Below are positions 9,237-18,613 of a stretch of 64,000 nucleotides of DNA, one piece after another. The notes below the pieces were generated by a model. It did not search any database. It was not told the origin of the DNA and saw only the letters and a list, made by a program, of their open reading frames with translations. This DNA comes from Larsenimonas salina (GTDB taxonomy: Bacteria; Pseudomonadota; Gammaproteobacteria; Pseudomonadales; Halomonadaceae). Position 1 is the first letter of the stretch, and every line of letters starts with the position of its first letter. Position numbers and translations under genes: made by a program. The stretch spans positions 496,001-560,000 of the forward strand of contig NZ_JAMLJJ010000001.1 in the NCBI RefSeq assembly GCF_023736155.1, read 5' to 3'.

Positions 9237-10283
9237 TTAAACTTTAACATGGTTTTCGATTTTTTCCCGACACGGCGCCTCGATGACCCCCTGCTCGGTA
9301 ACGAGCGCATCGATCAGTGTATGAGGCGTAATATCGAAGGCCGGATTGAAGGCGCGGATGCCGTCTGGCGCGATCCGCGTGCTGCCTTGGTAGAACAATT
9401 CGTCTTCCGAGCGTGTCTCGATTGGAATGTGTGACCCATCCGGAATCGAGAGATCGAACGTGCTGATCGGTGCTGCGACCATAACGCGCATGCCGTGATG
9501 GCGAGCCGCGATGGCAAGCGTGTAGGTGCCGATCTTGTTGGCAACGTCTCCGTTGGCAGCGATGCGATCAGCACCGACAATGAGCCACCGGGTTTTGCCG
9601 CTTGAAAAGGTCAGCCCTGCAGCGCCTTCGGTTTGAAGCGCCATTGAAATGCCGGCCTGTTGAAGCTCCCAGGCGGTCAGACGAGCGCCCTGCATCCAGG
9701 GGCGGGTTTCATTGACCACCACATGGTCGATTACCCCTTGAGACCATGCAGTCTGTATGATGCCGAGCGCCGTTCCATGGCCACCGGTTGCAAGTGCCCC
9801 GGTGTTGCAATGCGTCATCACGGCAAAGGGGGTGGGTTCCTGCTGCGCCAGAAAGGCGGCGCCGTGCTCGGCCAGCGCGAGGTTGTTTTCGATGTCTTCT
9901 CGATGAATCGTCTCGGCTTCGTGCACAAGGGCATCGATGGCGGGCAGCGGTGCTGAATGCTTTTTAAGTACGCCAAGCATTCGATCGATGGCCCATTGAA
10001 GATTGACTGCCGTCGGCCGTGACTGAGCCAAGCGAGCACAGTCATCGATGATCGGATCGATCGTGGAGGCCGCCCGGTGAGCGATGGCCGAGAGGACAAC
10101 GCCGTAGGCCGCCGCGATCCCGATGGCCGGCGCCCCACGAACCACCATGGTTTGAATGGCCTCGTTGACCTGATCAACGTGCGTACATTCGAGCCAGTGT
10201 GTGTCGACGGGCAGCGCCCTTTGATCGAGCAGCCAGAGTGTATCGCCCTGCCAATCGATGGCGCTGTTAAGCGGTGTGGACAT
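9237..10283 (-). CDS. mtnA: S-methyl-5-thioribose-1-phosphate isomerase
   Basis: A 348-residue member of the eIF2B-alpha-like isomerase family. It converts methylthioribose-1-phosphate to methylthioribulose-1-phosphate in methionine salvage. Visible family motifs are VVRGAPAIGIAAAYG (about residues 48-62), HCNTGALATGG carrying the catalytic Cys, NETRPWMQGARLTAWEL, and GADRIAANGDVANKIGTY carrying the catalytic Asp. It is transcribed divergently from mtaD, which supplies an earlier step of methylthioadenosine breakdown, so the two face a shared 116-base regulatory region. No other methionine-salvage gene (mtnP, mtnB, mtnC, mtnD) is in the window. Confidence 0.95.
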   Translation of the reverse strand: MSTPLNSAIDWQGDTLWLLDQRALPVDTHWLECTHVDQVNEAIQTMVVRGAPAIGIAAAYGVVLSAIAHRAASTIDPIIDDCARLAQSRPTAVNLQWAIDRMLGVLKKHSAPLPAIDALVHEAETIHREDIENNLALAEHGAAFLAQQEPTPFAVMTHCNTGALATGGHGTALGIIQTAWSQGVIDHVVVNETRPWMQGARLTAWELQQAGISMALQTEGAAGLTFSSGKTRWLIVGADRIAANGDVANKIGTYTLAIAARHHGMRVMVAAPISTFDLSIPDGSHIPIETRSEDELFYQGSTRIAPDGIRAFNPAFDITPHTLIDALVTEQGVIEAPCREKIENHVKV

Positions 10284-10399
10284 AGAAGACGAGTTCCTGA
10301 AAAAGAAAGACAGATGTGCAAGCGATTAGGCGCCTGTACCTGACCCCGGCCAGTCTAACCGCTAGAATAGAGTTCCATCTTACAAGGAGCCTATATACG

Positions 10400-11734
10400 A
10401 TGTCTTCGCCCCAGTCGATCCAGTTATTGCTCGAATGTCGGTGGGTCCTGCCAATGACGGACGACCAGCCTGTACTTGAACATCAGGCGATCGCAATCGA
10501 TCAAGGGCGCATCATCGATCTAGGCCCCATCGATCAGATCGCGCCAAGATACTGCGCCGAGACGCACCACCGACTGACCGAGCATGCCGTGCTGCCGGGG
10601 TTTGTCAATGCGCACAATCATGCCGGCATGAGCCTTTTGCGTGGCTACGCCGATGACCTTCCGCTGATGACCTGGCTCAATGAGCACATCTGGCCGGCGG
10701 AGGCCCGCTTCATGCAAGGCGAGTTTGTTGCCGATGGCACGCGGCTGGCAATGGCGGAAATGATCCGCTCCGGAACCACCACGTTCTCCGACATGTACCT
10801 GGCCCCGGAAGACGTAGTTGAGCCGATCGTGGCCTCCGGCATGCGCGCGCAGCTTTGCACGCCCTTGATCGACTTCGAAATCCCCTGGTCAAAAAATTTC
10901 AGCCATGGGCTCGATAAGACCCGGGCACTAATGGATCAGGTGGCTTCTCATGACACGTTGACCCTCGCCTTCGGCCCCCACGCGCCCTATACGGTGAGCG
11001 ATGACAGCCTGGCAATGCTTTACAAGGCGCAGCAATCGCTGGGGCTTCCGATTCAGATGCACGTGCACGAAACCGCCGATGAAATCGAGCAGGAGCGAGC
11101 CAAGACCGGCCGTCGCCCTCTTTCGAGACTGGCCTCGGCAGGGCTGCTCGGCCCAAATTTTCAGGCAGTACACATGACGCAACTCGACGCCTCGGACATG
11201 GCGCTTGTGGCCGAGTCAAACACGTCGATCATTCACTGCCCCCAGTCGAATCTGAAACTGGCAAGCGGCATGTGTCCGGTCACGGAGCTTCGTGCTCAAG
11301 GTACGGTGGTCGGCCTTGGCACCGACGGTGCGTGCAGCAACAACGATCTGGATATGTTCGATGAAATGAAAACGGCAGCGCTTCTTGCCAAGGGAATAAG
11401 CCGAAACGCGCAGTCCCTGCCGGCGATGGACGCGCTTGCCATGGCGACCCGTGAAAGCGCGCGCGCGATCGGATTGGGCGATCGCGTCGGTCAGCTGAAG
11501 CCCGGTTTCGAGGCCGATCTGATGGCGGTCGATTTGAACGCACTCAATACCCTCCCCGTTCACCATCCGGAATCGGCGCTGGTGTATGCGGTCAATAGCC
11601 GTCAGGTCACCCACGTCTGGGTCAAGGGGTCACCGCTTTTAAGCGATGGTCGATTAACCCGCATCGATGAAGCGGCCCTGATGGATACCGTCGAGGTTCG
11701 ACGCAACGAAATGAGCAAGGAAGGCACGGCATGA
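10400..11734 (+). CDS. mtaD: 5-methylthioadenosine / S-adenosylhomocysteine deaminase (TRZ/ATZ amidohydrolase)
   Basis: A 444-residue metal-dependent amidohydrolase. Metal ligands are visible in [16 protein letters not shown] and [16 protein letters not shown]. The start at 10400 is chosen because AAGGAG lies at 10384-10389; an upstream in-frame start would place this site inside the gene. The orthologous order in Pseudomonas aeruginosa (mtnA homologue, PA3170 deaminase, ubiG, mupP) is the same, and PA3170 deaminates methylthioadenosine, so this function is the best guess. Guanine or other aminopurine deamination is a less likely alternative. Its stop overlaps the ubiG start (ATGA). A possible -10 element TAGAAT lies at 10373-10378. 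Confidence 0.88.
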   Translation: MSSPQSIQLLLECRWVLPMTDDQPVLEHQAIAIDQGRIIDLGPIDQIAPRYCAETHHRLTEHAVLPGFVNAHNHAGMSLLRGYADDLPLMTWLNEHIWPAEARFMQGEFVADGTRLAMAEMIRSGTTTFSDMYLAPEDVVEPIVASGMRAQLCTPLIDFEIPWSKNFSHGLDKTRALMDQVASHDTLTLAFGPHAPYTVSDDSLAMLYKAQQSLGLPIQMHVHETADEIEQERAKTGRRPLSRLASAGLLGPNFQAVHMTQLDASDMALVAESNTSIIHCPQSNLKLASGMCPVTELRAQGTVVGLGTDGACSNNDLDMFDEMKTAALLAKGISRNAQSLPAMDALAMATRESARAIGLGDRVGQLKPGFEADLMAVDLNALNTLPVHHPESALVYAVNSRQVTHVWVKGSPLLSDGRLTRIDEAALMDTVEVRRNEMSKEGTA

Positions 11735-12453
11735 CAACGCAGACAGAGAATGTGGATCGCGCTGAAATCGACAAGTTTGAAGCGCTGGCGGAACGCTGGT
11801 GGGACCGAGACGGTGAATTCAAGCCGCTTCATGACATCAATCCGCTCCGGCTCGATTACATCGACCAGCGTGCGCATCTGATTGGTAAAACCGTTGTGGA
11901 TATCGGCTGCGGGGGTGGTCTTCTAAGCGAGGCCATGGCCTATCGCGGTGCACAGGTGACCGGCATCGACATGGGAGAGGCGCCGCTTGCGGTCGCACGA
12001 CTTCACCAGGAAGAAAGTGGCATCAACGTTGATTACCGCTGTATCAGTGCCGAAAAGCTTGCTGATGAACACGCCGGTACGTTCGATGTCGTCACGTGCA
12101 TGGAGATGCTTGAGCATGTGCCTGAACCGGCAAGCGTGATCGAGGCCTGCGCGCGCCTGGTCAAGCCGGGTGGGCATGTGTTCTTCTCGACCATCAATCG
12201 ACATCCGAAGGCGTACGCCCTGGCGGTGGTCGGTGCCGAATATGTGTTAGGGCTTCTGCCCAAGGGCACCCATGATTACAAGAAGTTCATCCGGCCATCA
12301 GAAATGGCGCGCTGGGCACGCCAGGCCGGGCTCTCTCCGCAGGATTTGACCGGGATGCAGTACAACCCGTTGACCCGAGGCTACCGTCTGTCGCCGAACG
12401 ATTTGAAGGTCAACTACTTTGCTCATTTCCGCAAGGAAGAGACCGCCTCATGA
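11731..12453 (+). CDS. ubiG: Ubiquinone biosynthesis O-methyltransferase UbiG
   Basis: A 240-residue class I SAM methyltransferase that carries out both O-methylations of the ubiquinone ring. The N-terminus ([14 protein letters not shown]) and the SAM-binding motif [12 protein letters not shown] (about residues 55-66) are diagnostic of UbiG, as are the [11 protein letters not shown] and [10 protein letters not shown] segments. It starts within the last codons of mtaD and ends within the first codons of mupP (ATGA overlaps on both sides), so the three genes are co-translated from one message. UbiG acts on membrane-bound quinone intermediates. Confidence 0.96.
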   Translation: MTTQTENVDRAEIDKFEALAERWWDRDGEFKPLHDINPLRLDYIDQRAHLIGKTVVDIGCGGGLLSEAMAYRGAQVTGIDMGEAPLAVARLHQEESGINVDYRCISAEKLADEHAGTFDVVTCMEMLEHVPEPASVIEACARLVKPGGHVFFSTINRHPKAYALAVVGAEYVLGLLPKGTHDYKKFIRPSEMARWARQAGLSPQDLTGMQYNPLTRGYRLSPNDLKVNYFAHFRKEETAS

Positions 12454-13121
12454 CGCTGCCGACCCCTGCAGCAATTCTGTTCGACCTCGACGGCACGCTT
12501 GTCGATACCGCGCCTGATCTGGCGCGGGCCACCAATCGGTTGCGAAAACACTATGGTCGCCCTGCGCTGGATGAAACAACGATCCGGCGCGAGGTCTCTC
12601 ACGGTGGCAGTGCGCTGGTGACACTTGCGCTCGATATGCCCATTGATCACCCGGAGCACGATGCCTGTCGGACACAGCTTCTGGAATTCTATGGCGAGGA
12701 TGTGGCCGTTGATAGTCGGCTCTTCGACGGTTTTGCCGATCTGGTGCAGGCGTTCAAGCGGCGTGCCGTGCCTTGGGGAATCGTTACCAATAAGCCCCGA
12801 CAGTTTGCGATGCCCCTGCTTGAGGCACTGAATGTACAGCCTGATGTCCTGCTGTGCGCGGATGATCTTCCCGTGAAAAAACCCGATCCTACGCCGCTAC
12901 TGGTTGCGGCCGAGCGGCTCGGCGTGTCACCAAGTGCGTGCTGGTATCTGGGCGATCATGAGCGTGATGTCGATGCCGCTCGACGCGCCGGCATGGTGGC
13001 GATTGCAGTGGGTTACGGCTATCTGCGAGATGAAGATGATCCAGCCTCGTGGTTGGCGGATCTTTTGTTTGATACGCCAGCCGATGCCACCAAGGCACTT
13101 CGAGCACAGCTGGGTCTTTAG
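12450..13121 (+). CDS. mupP: HAD phosphatase, N-acetylmuramic acid 6-phosphate phosphatase (MupP) / phosphoglycolate phosphatase-like
   Basis: A 223-residue haloacid-dehalogenase-family phosphatase: motif [11 protein letters not shown] with the nucleophile Asp, motif II VTNKP, and motif [19 protein letters not shown]. It lies directly after ubiG, as does Pseudomonas mupP, whose product dephosphorylates MurNAc-6-phosphate in peptidoglycan recycling. Annotation pipelines often call the same protein Gph. Sequence alone does not separate the two; the neighbourhood favours MupP. Last gene of the mtaD operon, followed by a bidirectional terminator. Confidence 0.85.
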   Translation: MTLPTPAAILFDLDGTLVDTAPDLARATNRLRKHYGRPALDETTIRREVSHGGSALVTLALDMPIDHPEHDACRTQLLEFYGEDVAVDSRLFDGFADLVQAFKRRAVPWGIVTNKPRQFAMPLLEALNVQPDVLLCADDLPVKKPDPTPLLVAAERLGVSPSACWYLGDHERDVDAARRAGMVAIAVGYGYLRDEDDPASWLADLLFDTPADATKALRAQLGL

Positions 13122-13174
13122 ACGCAAATGCGTTCAAAAGGATGAGCCGTTTGAAAGCCATCATGCCCAAAGGG

Positions 13175-13199
13175 GAAAAGCGGCGTGTCGCCGCTTTTC
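13175..13199. terminator. Bidirectional terminator between mupP and cpoB
   Basis: AAAAGCGGCG (13176-13185), loop TGT, CGCCGCTTTT (13189-13198). A perfect 10-bp stem with A and T runs on either side, placed exactly between two convergent operons. The right arm abuts the cpoB stop at 13200. Confidence 0.9.
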
Positions 13200-13958
13200 T
13201 CAGCGCATCTGATCGATGAAGTTCTGCGACTTGGTCGCTGCACCGGAATTGGGGTAGTCGCTAACGACTTGCTTCAATAGCGCCATGGCCTTGGAGCCAT
13301 TACCTAGCCGAGCCTCGACCAAGCCCAGGCGATACATCGCATCGGGCACCTTGCTGCTGTTGCTGTACTTGTCGAGTACCGTCTGAAACGCACCGGCTGA
13401 TTTACTCAGCTGCGACTTGGCTGCGTAGGACTCGCCGAGCCAATAATAGGCGTTGGCATTCAGATTCGACTCCGGATAGCTCGCAGTGAATTTCTCAAAG
13501 GCATCGATTGCCTCGTCGAACTTGCGGCTTTGAACGTTCGAAAATGCGTCCTGATAGGCCTGCTGCGCGCCGTCATTACCCGTTGCTGCGGTGCTTGACC
13601 CCTGGCGAGCCGCCGTTGAGATCGGATCGTTATCCTCGTTCGAGCTCGCCTGATTCGACGTCGACGCACTTTGGCTATCGGCGTTGGACAGACGCTGCTC
13701 GAGATCCATATAACGTTTCTGGGACAACTCTTTCTGCTCTTGGAGCTGATGTTTCAGCTCTTCGATCTGCCCGCGCAGCGCATTGATATCCTGCTGCTGG
13801 CTTTGAAGCTGATTAAATGTAGACAGGCCGCCGGAGCTGATGCCGGTCTGATCGTAGAGGGAGTTCGATTGTGCGGCGAGTGCTGGGGAGAGCCCCGCAA
13901 CGGACAGCGGGAGCATTAAAGCTCCCGCGCCGCACAGTCTTTTCAGACTGTAGTTCAT
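13200..13958 (-). CDS. cpoB: Cell division coordinator CpoB (YbgF), TPR protein
   Basis: A 252-residue periplasmic protein. A signal peptide (about 1-28, ending SPALAA) is followed by an N-terminal coiled coil (about 50-92, the trimerisation region), a Ser/Asn/Gln-rich linker and C-terminal tetratricopeptide repeats (about 128-252, with AYYWLGESYAAKSQ and ALLKQVVSDYPNSGAA). CpoB links Tol-Pal and peptidoglycan synthesis at the septum in E. coli. It is the last gene of the tol-pal cluster, 15 bases after pal. The queE/queC genes that often follow in pseudomonads are absent; a convergent operon begins instead. Confidence 0.94.
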   Translation of the reverse strand: MNYSLKRLCGAGALMLPLSVAGLSPALAAQSNSLYDQTGISSGGLSTFNQLQSQQQDINALRGQIEELKHQLQEQKELSQKRYMDLEQRLSNADSQSASTSNQASSNEDNDPISTAARQGSSTAATGNDGAQQAYQDAFSNVQSRKFDEAIDAFEKFTASYPESNLNANAYYWLGESYAAKSQLSKSAGAFQTVLDKYSNSSKVPDAMYRLGLVEARLGNGSKAMALLKQVVSDYPNSGAATKSQNFIDQMR

Positions 13959-13973
13959 GCAATACTCCGCGTC

Positions 13974-14483
13974 TTAGTAGTCAAAGACGACACGACGGTT
14001 CTCGGCGTAGGCAGACTCGGAGTGCCCTTCAACTGCCGGACGCTCTTCGCCGTAGCTTACGACTTCGATCTGTGAAGCAGAAACGCCCTGCATGACCAGG
14101 TACTGCTTGACAGCATTGGCACGGCGCTCGCCAAGCGCCAGGTTGTATTCGCGGGTGCCACGCTCATCGGCGTAACCCTGCAGAACAACGCTTGCACTCT
14201 GATTGGCTTTCAGATACGCCGCGTGGCCGTTAAGGACCTGCTCGTACTTGGACTGGATAGTTTCCTGGTCAAACTCGAAGTAGATGGTCATGACGTCCGG
14301 CATCTGGACGTTCATGTTCTGACCGCTGTTCATGCCCTGGCTGGATGTGCCAGACGTCATGCCATCGGTATCCATGGTGCCACTTCCTGTGCCGTCTTGC
14401 GTGCCACCACCGCTGGAGCAGCCGGCGATTACTGCAAATGAAAGTGCGGCTGCCAGAGTTTTGGCTGTCGTGGTGAACTGCAT
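13974..14483 (-). CDS. pal: Peptidoglycan-associated outer-membrane lipoprotein Pal
   Basis: A 169-residue lipoprotein with a lipobox VIAGC (lipidated Cys22), a short Gly/Ser/Met-rich linker and an OmpA-like peptidoglycan-binding domain (about 65-169) including IYFEFDQ, GYADERGTREYN and LGERRANAV. It anchors the outer membrane to peptidoglycan and is the partner of TolB. Its position between tolB and cpoB is canonical. The linker has an unusually Met/Asn/Gly-rich stretch (about 30-62) but nothing that would alter the call. Confidence 0.97.
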   Translation of the reverse strand: MQFTTTAKTLAAALSFAVIAGCSSGGGTQDGTGSGTMDTDGMTSGTSSQGMNSGQNMNVQMPDVMTIYFEFDQETIQSKYEQVLNGHAAYLKANQSASVVLQGYADERGTREYNLALGERRANAVKQYLVMQGVSASQIEVVSYGEERPAVEGHSESAYAENRRVVFDY

Positions 14484-14531
14484 AGGACTCTCCTTGCTCT
14501 TTAAAAGTACAACAAATACTAGCTTAGCGTT

Positions 14532-15830
14532 TTAGTCCGTAAAGGGCGACCACGCCGGTTCACGGACATTCCCTTTTGTCGATGGAATCACGAATTCCGC
14601 TTTCCCATCGTCTGACACCAAGCCGAGAACTCCTTGAGTTCCCCGCTGAGTGGCATATTCCACCATTGTCCCGTTCGGTGCAATGGTCGGTGCCTCGTCC
14701 CAGCGTGTTTTTGTAAGCACTGTAACACGGCCTGTTTCAAGGCTTTGTTTTGCAACGTGATAGCCACTGTCATCACGAGTAACCATGAAGATGTTCTTGC
14801 CATCAGGCCCATAGTGGCCGCCGGCATTGTAGGCACCTGTGAAGGTTTTGCGGCTGACCTGACCACTGCCGAGGGTGTATTCGTAGAGCTGTGGTCCACC
14901 GCTGCGGTCGGAAGTGAAGAGGATGTGCTGACCATCCGGAGACCAGCTTGGCTCGGTATTGATCGCGCTCGAATTGGTTAGCCGCGTCAGTGAACGATCG
15001 GCAAGGTTCATGACATAGATTTCAGGATGCCCGCTTTTTGAAAGCGACATGGCCAGACGACGCCCATCCGGTGACCATGCCGGTGCGCCATTGATGCCCT
15101 TGAACGACGTCAACTTGATGCGTTTGCCACTGGTAAGCTGCTGAACGTAAATGGCCGGTCGACCGCCTTCGAATGAGACATAGGCCAGCTTTTTGCCATC
15201 GGGAGACCACGCCGGCGATAGAATTGGCTCGTTGGAACTCAAGACCTGGCGAGCGTTGTAGCCATCATAGTCTGAAACGTTCAAGGTAAACTGCATGTTC
15301 TGGTCGGTGCCGGTTGCACTGACGTAGGCGATCTGCGTCGAAAATGCGCCACGAACATCCGTGATCTTCTTGTAGATTTGATCGGCGATGAAGTGCGCGC
15401 CTGCGCGTAGCTGATCCCTGGAGGCGCTGACGTACTGACCCAGTACACGTTTTTGCCCCAGCACATCATGCAGTTCGAAGCTGATCTTGTAGCCATTGCC
15501 TTCTGGCGTCATCTTGCCGACCACCACATAGTTGGCATTGATCATCTTCCAGTCGCTGTAGTTGAGGGTGTCCCCCGCGCCTGGCAGTGAAATCAGATCC
15601 TTGCGGTCGATCGGATCGAAGCGGCCGCTGTGCTCGAGGTCATCGGCAACGACCTGGGCAACATCGGTGCCGGGGGATGTGCCCTCACCCTTGAACGGAA
15701 CGACCGCAATTGGAATCGCTTGATCATTACCCTTGGTAATTTCGATGGTCAGGTCATTGGCCGCCATGGCCGTCCTGGCGGCAAGCGCCAGGACGATAAA
15801 GGCCAGCGCGGCTCGTAGCATTTGTCTCAT
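14532..15830 (-). CDS. tolB: Tol-Pal system beta-propeller protein TolB
   Basis: A 432-residue periplasmic protein with a signal peptide (1-23, ending RTAMAA), an N-terminal two-layer domain (about 28-165) and a C-terminal six-bladed beta-propeller (about 170-430) with repeated [12 protein letters not shown]-type blade motifs. TolB binds Pal and is released by TolA at the division site. Its ATG overlaps the tolA stop by one base (TGATG at 15828-15832). A 48-base gap separates it from pal. Confidence 0.97.
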   Translation of the reverse strand: MRQMLRAALAFIVLALAARTAMAANDLTIEITKGNDQAIPIAVVPFKGEGTSPGTDVAQVVADDLEHSGRFDPIDRKDLISLPGAGDTLNYSDWKMINANYVVVGKMTPEGNGYKISFELHDVLGQKRVLGQYVSASRDQLRAGAHFIADQIYKKITDVRGAFSTQIAYVSATGTDQNMQFTLNVSDYDGYNARQVLSSNEPILSPAWSPDGKKLAYVSFEGGRPAIYVQQLTSGKRIKLTSFKGINGAPAWSPDGRRLAMSLSKSGHPEIYVMNLADRSLTRLTNSSAINTEPSWSPDGQHILFTSDRSGGPQLYEYTLGSGQVSRKTFTGAYNAGGHYGPDGKNIFMVTRDDSGYHVAKQSLETGRVTVLTKTRWDEAPTIAPNGTMVEYATQRGTQGVLGLVSDDGKAEFVIPSTKGNVREPAWSPFTD

Positions 15831-17050
15831 CAGCGCACATCCTCCGGATTGAACAGCAGATTGAACTCTCTGAATTGTGTTTGTTGGGCGGGCGACAGCT
15901 GTTGCAGCTCCTTGAACGGTGCCGCCTGTTGCACCGCGCGGATCGCCGATTGATCGAACGCCGCATTGCCGCTACTGCGTGTTACTCGAACATCGACCAG
16001 CTCACCGGTCGGCAACAGTTTAAGTGTAAGCGTTGCCTTGATGTCCGGGCTCAGATTATCGGGTTGACGCCACGCCTGCTCAACATAGCGCCGGACCAGA
16101 TTCTTGAAGCCATTGGCAGCCTCCTGCGCCTGTTTGGCGTTGGAAATGGACTGTTTCTCATCGCTTACGGCACTGCCGAACGCATCCTGGCTCGCTGCGG
16201 CGGCAGCGGCGGCCAGCTTTTTCTGACGCTCGGCTTCTTTCTGAGCTGCGGCCTTTTTCTTGGCCTCTGCTTCAGCTTTCTTCTTGGCCTCTGCTTCGGC
16301 TTTCTTCTTGGCCTCTGCTTCGGCTTTCTTCTTGGCCTCTGCTTCAGCTTTCTTCTTGGCCTCTGCTTCGGCTTTCTTCTTGGCCTCTGCTTCGGCTTTC
16401 TTCTTGGCCTCTGCTTCAGCTTTTTGCTTGGCGGCTGCTTCGGCCTTTTGCTTGGCGGCTGCTTCGGCCTTTTGCTTGGCGGCTGCATCAGCCTTTTGCT
16501 TGGCCTCTGCTTCAGCTTTCTTCTTGGCCTCTGCTTCAGCTTTCTTCTTGGCCTCTGCTTCGGCTTTCTTCTTGGCCTCTGCTTCGGCCTTTTGCTTGGC
16601 GGCTGCTTCGGCCTTTTGCTTGGCCTCTGCTTCAGCTTTTTGCTTGGCGGCTGCTTCGGCCTTTTGCTTGGCGGCTGCTTCGGCCTTTTGCTTGGCGGCT
16701 GCTTCAGCCTTTTGCTTGGCCTCTGCTTCAGCTTGCTTCAGGTCAACCTGATCGTCACTTGGGGTGGTCTCAGCAGGCTCTGGTGCGGCCGTCTCTTTCT
16801 CTGGGGTCGGTGCTTCGGACTGTTTTTCCGGCGCGTCGGGCATGGCCGTTCCCTTGGCCTCAGAAGGTCGCTGAGGCTTGTCAGTGGCGGTTTCCATTTG
16901 AACGAGGCGCGCATTGACGATGGCATTGGAGCTTTCGTCAGGCTTCTTTTCCGGCCAGGTCATCAGAGTAAGGCCAAGAATGCCGCCATGGAGCGCCAGC
17001 GCAAGAGCCAGAGGCAGGCCATAGCCGGGCGGGCGTGAATGATAAGCCAT
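15830..17050 (-). CDS. tolA: Cell envelope integrity protein TolA
   Basis: A 406-residue protein with an N-terminal inner-membrane helix (about 12-32), an acidic/Pro region (about 35-100), a very regular Ala/Glu/Lys/Gln helical domain II (about 107-266) and a globular C-terminal domain III (about 315-406) that contacts TolB/Pal. TolA is energised by TolQR. Domain II is built from 20 octapeptides of two types (AEAEAKKK and AEAAAKQK), encoded by a 24-bp tandem repeat described separately. The plus-strand open frames of 387 and 163 codons across it are artefacts of the repeat. It overlaps tolB and lies 9 bases after tolR. Confidence 0.95.
   Translation of the reverse strand: MAYHSRPPGYGLPLALALALHGGILGLTLMTWPEKKPDESSNAIVNARLVQMETATDKPQRPSEAKGTAMPDAPEKQSEAPTPEKETAAPEPAETTPSDDQVDLKQAEAEAKQKAEAAAKQKAEAAAKQKAEAAAKQKAEAEAKQKAEAAAKQKAEAEAKKKAEAEAKKKAEAEAKKKAEAEAKQKADAAAKQKAEAAAKQKAEAAAKQKAEAEAKKKAEAEAKKKAEAEAKKKAEAEAKKKAEAEAKKKAEAEAKKKAEAEAKKKAAAQKEAERQKKLAAAAAAASQDAFGSAVSDEKQSISNAKQAQEAANGFKNLVRRYVEQAWRQPDNLSPDIKATLTLKLLPTGELVDVRVTRSSGNAAFDQSAIRAVQQAAPFKELQQLSPAQQTQFREFNLLFNPEDVR
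16253..16732 (-). repeat. 24-bp tandem repeat, 20 copies, within tolA
   Basis: Twenty contiguous 24-bp units encode the octapeptides of TolA domain II. Unit types appear in blocks: one AEAEAKQK, three AEAAAKQK, alternating forms, three AEAEAKKK, then a QK block with one ADAAAKQK, then seven AEAEAKKK in a row. The block order suggests past unequal recombination. Neighbouring units differ by only 1-3 bases, so length changes by slippage or crossing-over are likely. Confidence 0.93.
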
Positions 17051-17059
17051 CGTGTGTTC

Positions 17060-17494
17060 CTAGTTCGCGCTGGGCGGATCGGAAATCAGACCGACATTTG
17101 GCACACCTGCGCCCTGTAACGTGCTCATGAGCGTAACGATCTGCCCATAGGTCGCGTTGGTGTCTCCGCGCACCATGACCGGTGTCTTTGGGTTGCGAGT
17201 GACGATCTTGACCACTTGATCGCCGATTTCATCAAGCTCGATCGGCTTTTCGTGATCATCGCCCAGGTTGATGTAGTACTGCCCGGCCTTGTCGACCGAG
17301 ACAATGACCGGGTCCGCCTGGTTTTCGATCGGCTCGGAACTGACCTTCGGCAACTCGACATCGACTCCTTGATTCATCATCGGGGCGGTAATCATGAAGA
17401 TGATCAAAAGCACCAGCATGACATCGATGAACGGGACAACATTGATCTCGCTCGAAAGCTTGCGACGTTTTCGTCGATTGTAGGGGCCCTGCAT
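17060..17494 (-). CDS. tolR: Tol-Pal system protein TolR
   Basis: A 144-residue ExbD/TolR-family protein. A short basic cytoplasmic N-terminus (RRKRRKLSSEINVVPFIDVMLVLL region) leads into one membrane helix (about 20-40) carrying the conserved Asp in FIDVMLVLLIIFM, which conducts protons with TolQ. A small periplasmic domain follows (about 60-144). It forms the TolQR motor that energises TolA. It lies 2 bases after tolQ and 9 bases before tolA. Confidence 0.96.
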   Translation of the reverse strand: MQGPYNRRKRRKLSSEINVVPFIDVMLVLLIIFMITAPMMNQGVDVELPKVSSEPIENQADPVIVSVDKAGQYYINLGDDHEKPIELDEIGDQVVKIVTRNPKTPVMVRGDTNATYGQIVTLMSTLQGAGVPNVGLISDPPSAN

Positions 17495-17496
17495 GA

Positions 17497-18192
17497 TCAG
17501 TGCTCCTTGCTCTTCTCATCCTGTTCACGCGATTGAACATTTCGGTGCAGGATGGAATGAAATTCCTCGGCAAAATCTTCAAGGCGGCCCATCTGCCGAT
17601 CGCTTTTGGTGGTCAGCCGGTTGTAGAAGATAACGGCCGGGATGGCGGCGAACAGGCCCATGGCGGTGGCGACGAGCGCCTCGGCAATCCACGGTGCGAC
17701 TGTTGCAAGCGTTGCCTGCTGAGCGTTACCCAGCGCCTGGAAGGAGCCCATGATGCCCCATACCGTGCCGAAAAGGCCGATGTAGGGGCTGGACGAGCTG
17801 ATCGTTGCAAGGATCGGCAAGTGCTGATTGAGCCGCTCTTCTTCTCTTGAAAGCGCAACACGCATGGCGCGTTGAACGCCATCCAGCACCGCCTGATTGC
17901 TTCGGGCTTTTGGCATCAGTCGATTGAATTCGCGAAAGCCTGCACGAAAGACGTGGGCCGCACCGGTGGCACCTTCTGATGGAACTTCGCGATAAAGCTC
18001 ATTGAGATCCACACCGGACCAGAACCGGGTTTCGAATTTGGTGTATTCCTTTTCCTCGCGCCGCAGACCGAAGCTTTTTTGAAAGATGAGCACCCAGGAC
18101 AGAATGGAGGCAGCAAGCAGGATCAACATCACCACCTGGACAATCAGGCTGGCGTGAAGAAAGAGCGATACAATGGACATCGAATCGTTCAC
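17497..18192 (-). CDS. tolQ: Tol-Pal system protein TolQ
   Basis: A 231-residue MotA/TolQ/ExbB-family inner-membrane protein with three membrane helices (about 13-35, 135-160, 170-192) and the family segment GLFGTVWGIMGSFQALG. It forms the stator channel with TolR. A GTG start at 18192 is preferred because AGGA lies 6-7 bases upstream; the ATG four codons in (18180) would be about 18 bases from the same site. It follows ybgC by 21 bases. Confidence 0.96.
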   Translation of the reverse strand: MNDSMSIVSLFLHASLIVQVVMLILLAASILSWVLIFQKSFGLRREEKEYTKFETRFWSGVDLNELYREVPSEGATGAAHVFRAGFREFNRLMPKARSNQAVLDGVQRAMRVALSREEERLNQHLPILATISSSSPYIGLFGTVWGIMGSFQALGNAQQATLATVAPWIAEALVATAMGLFAAIPAVIFYNRLTTKSDRQMGRLEDFAEEFHSILHRNVQSREQDEKSKEH

Positions 18193-18213
18193 GGAAATTC
18201 CTCGTAACTCGGA

Positions 18214-18612
18214 CTAGTGGTCGTTGGTGAAAGCGGCGTTGAACACGGACGGCCAACGCATCGGTCGCTGCCGGTGGGCATCGATGCATGCTATGTCGAC
18301 CTCGGCATCGCACAAGTGTTCCCCGTTGCATTCGATGCGCTGCTCGAATACCGCCGAACAGGAGGAATGACGGAGCACCGTTGTACTCACCGAAAGCACA
18401 TCATCGAGCCGGGCCGGACGTTTGAAACGGCAGGTGATCGAGCGAACGACCAACTGCACGCCTTGATCCAGAAGCCCCTGTTGCTCAAGACCCAGATCGC
18501 GGAGCCATTCGGTCCGAGCCCGTTCGAAATAGTGAAGATAGCGGGCATGATAGACAATCCGGCCGGCGTCGGTATCTTCGATGTAGACGCGAACGTGGAT
18601 CTGACTGCTCAT
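18214..18612 (-). CDS. ybgC: Acyl-CoA thioesterase YbgC
   Basis: A 132-residue hotdog-fold thioesterase of the 4-hydroxybenzoyl-CoA type. The active-site segment YIEDTDAGRIVYHARY (about residues 10-25) has the conserved Asp. The protein is cytosolic or peripheral and is thought to act on short-chain or phospholipid-linked acyl thioesters next to the Tol system. It starts 1 base after the ruvB stop, in the order ruvCAB-ybgC-tolQ common in gammaproteobacteria. Confidence 0.94.
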   Translation of the reverse strand: MSSQIHVRVYIEDTDAGRIVYHARYLHYFERARTEWLRDLGLEQQGLLDQGVQLVVRSITCRFKRPARLDDVLSVSTTVLRHSSCSAVFEQRIECNGEHLCDAEVDIACIDAHRQRPMRWPSVFNAAFTNDH

Positions 18613-18613
18613 G

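Noticed and set aside
16253-16732. Possible CRISPR-like direct repeats
   Set aside because: The 24-bp units are contiguous with no spacers and encode the TolA helix.
15875-17038. Long plus-strand open frames (387 and 163 codons) opposite tolA
   Set aside because: They come from reading the tolA repeat backwards (monotonous Leu/Cys/Phe or Ala/Ser/Phe protein); tolA itself is in a canonical operon.
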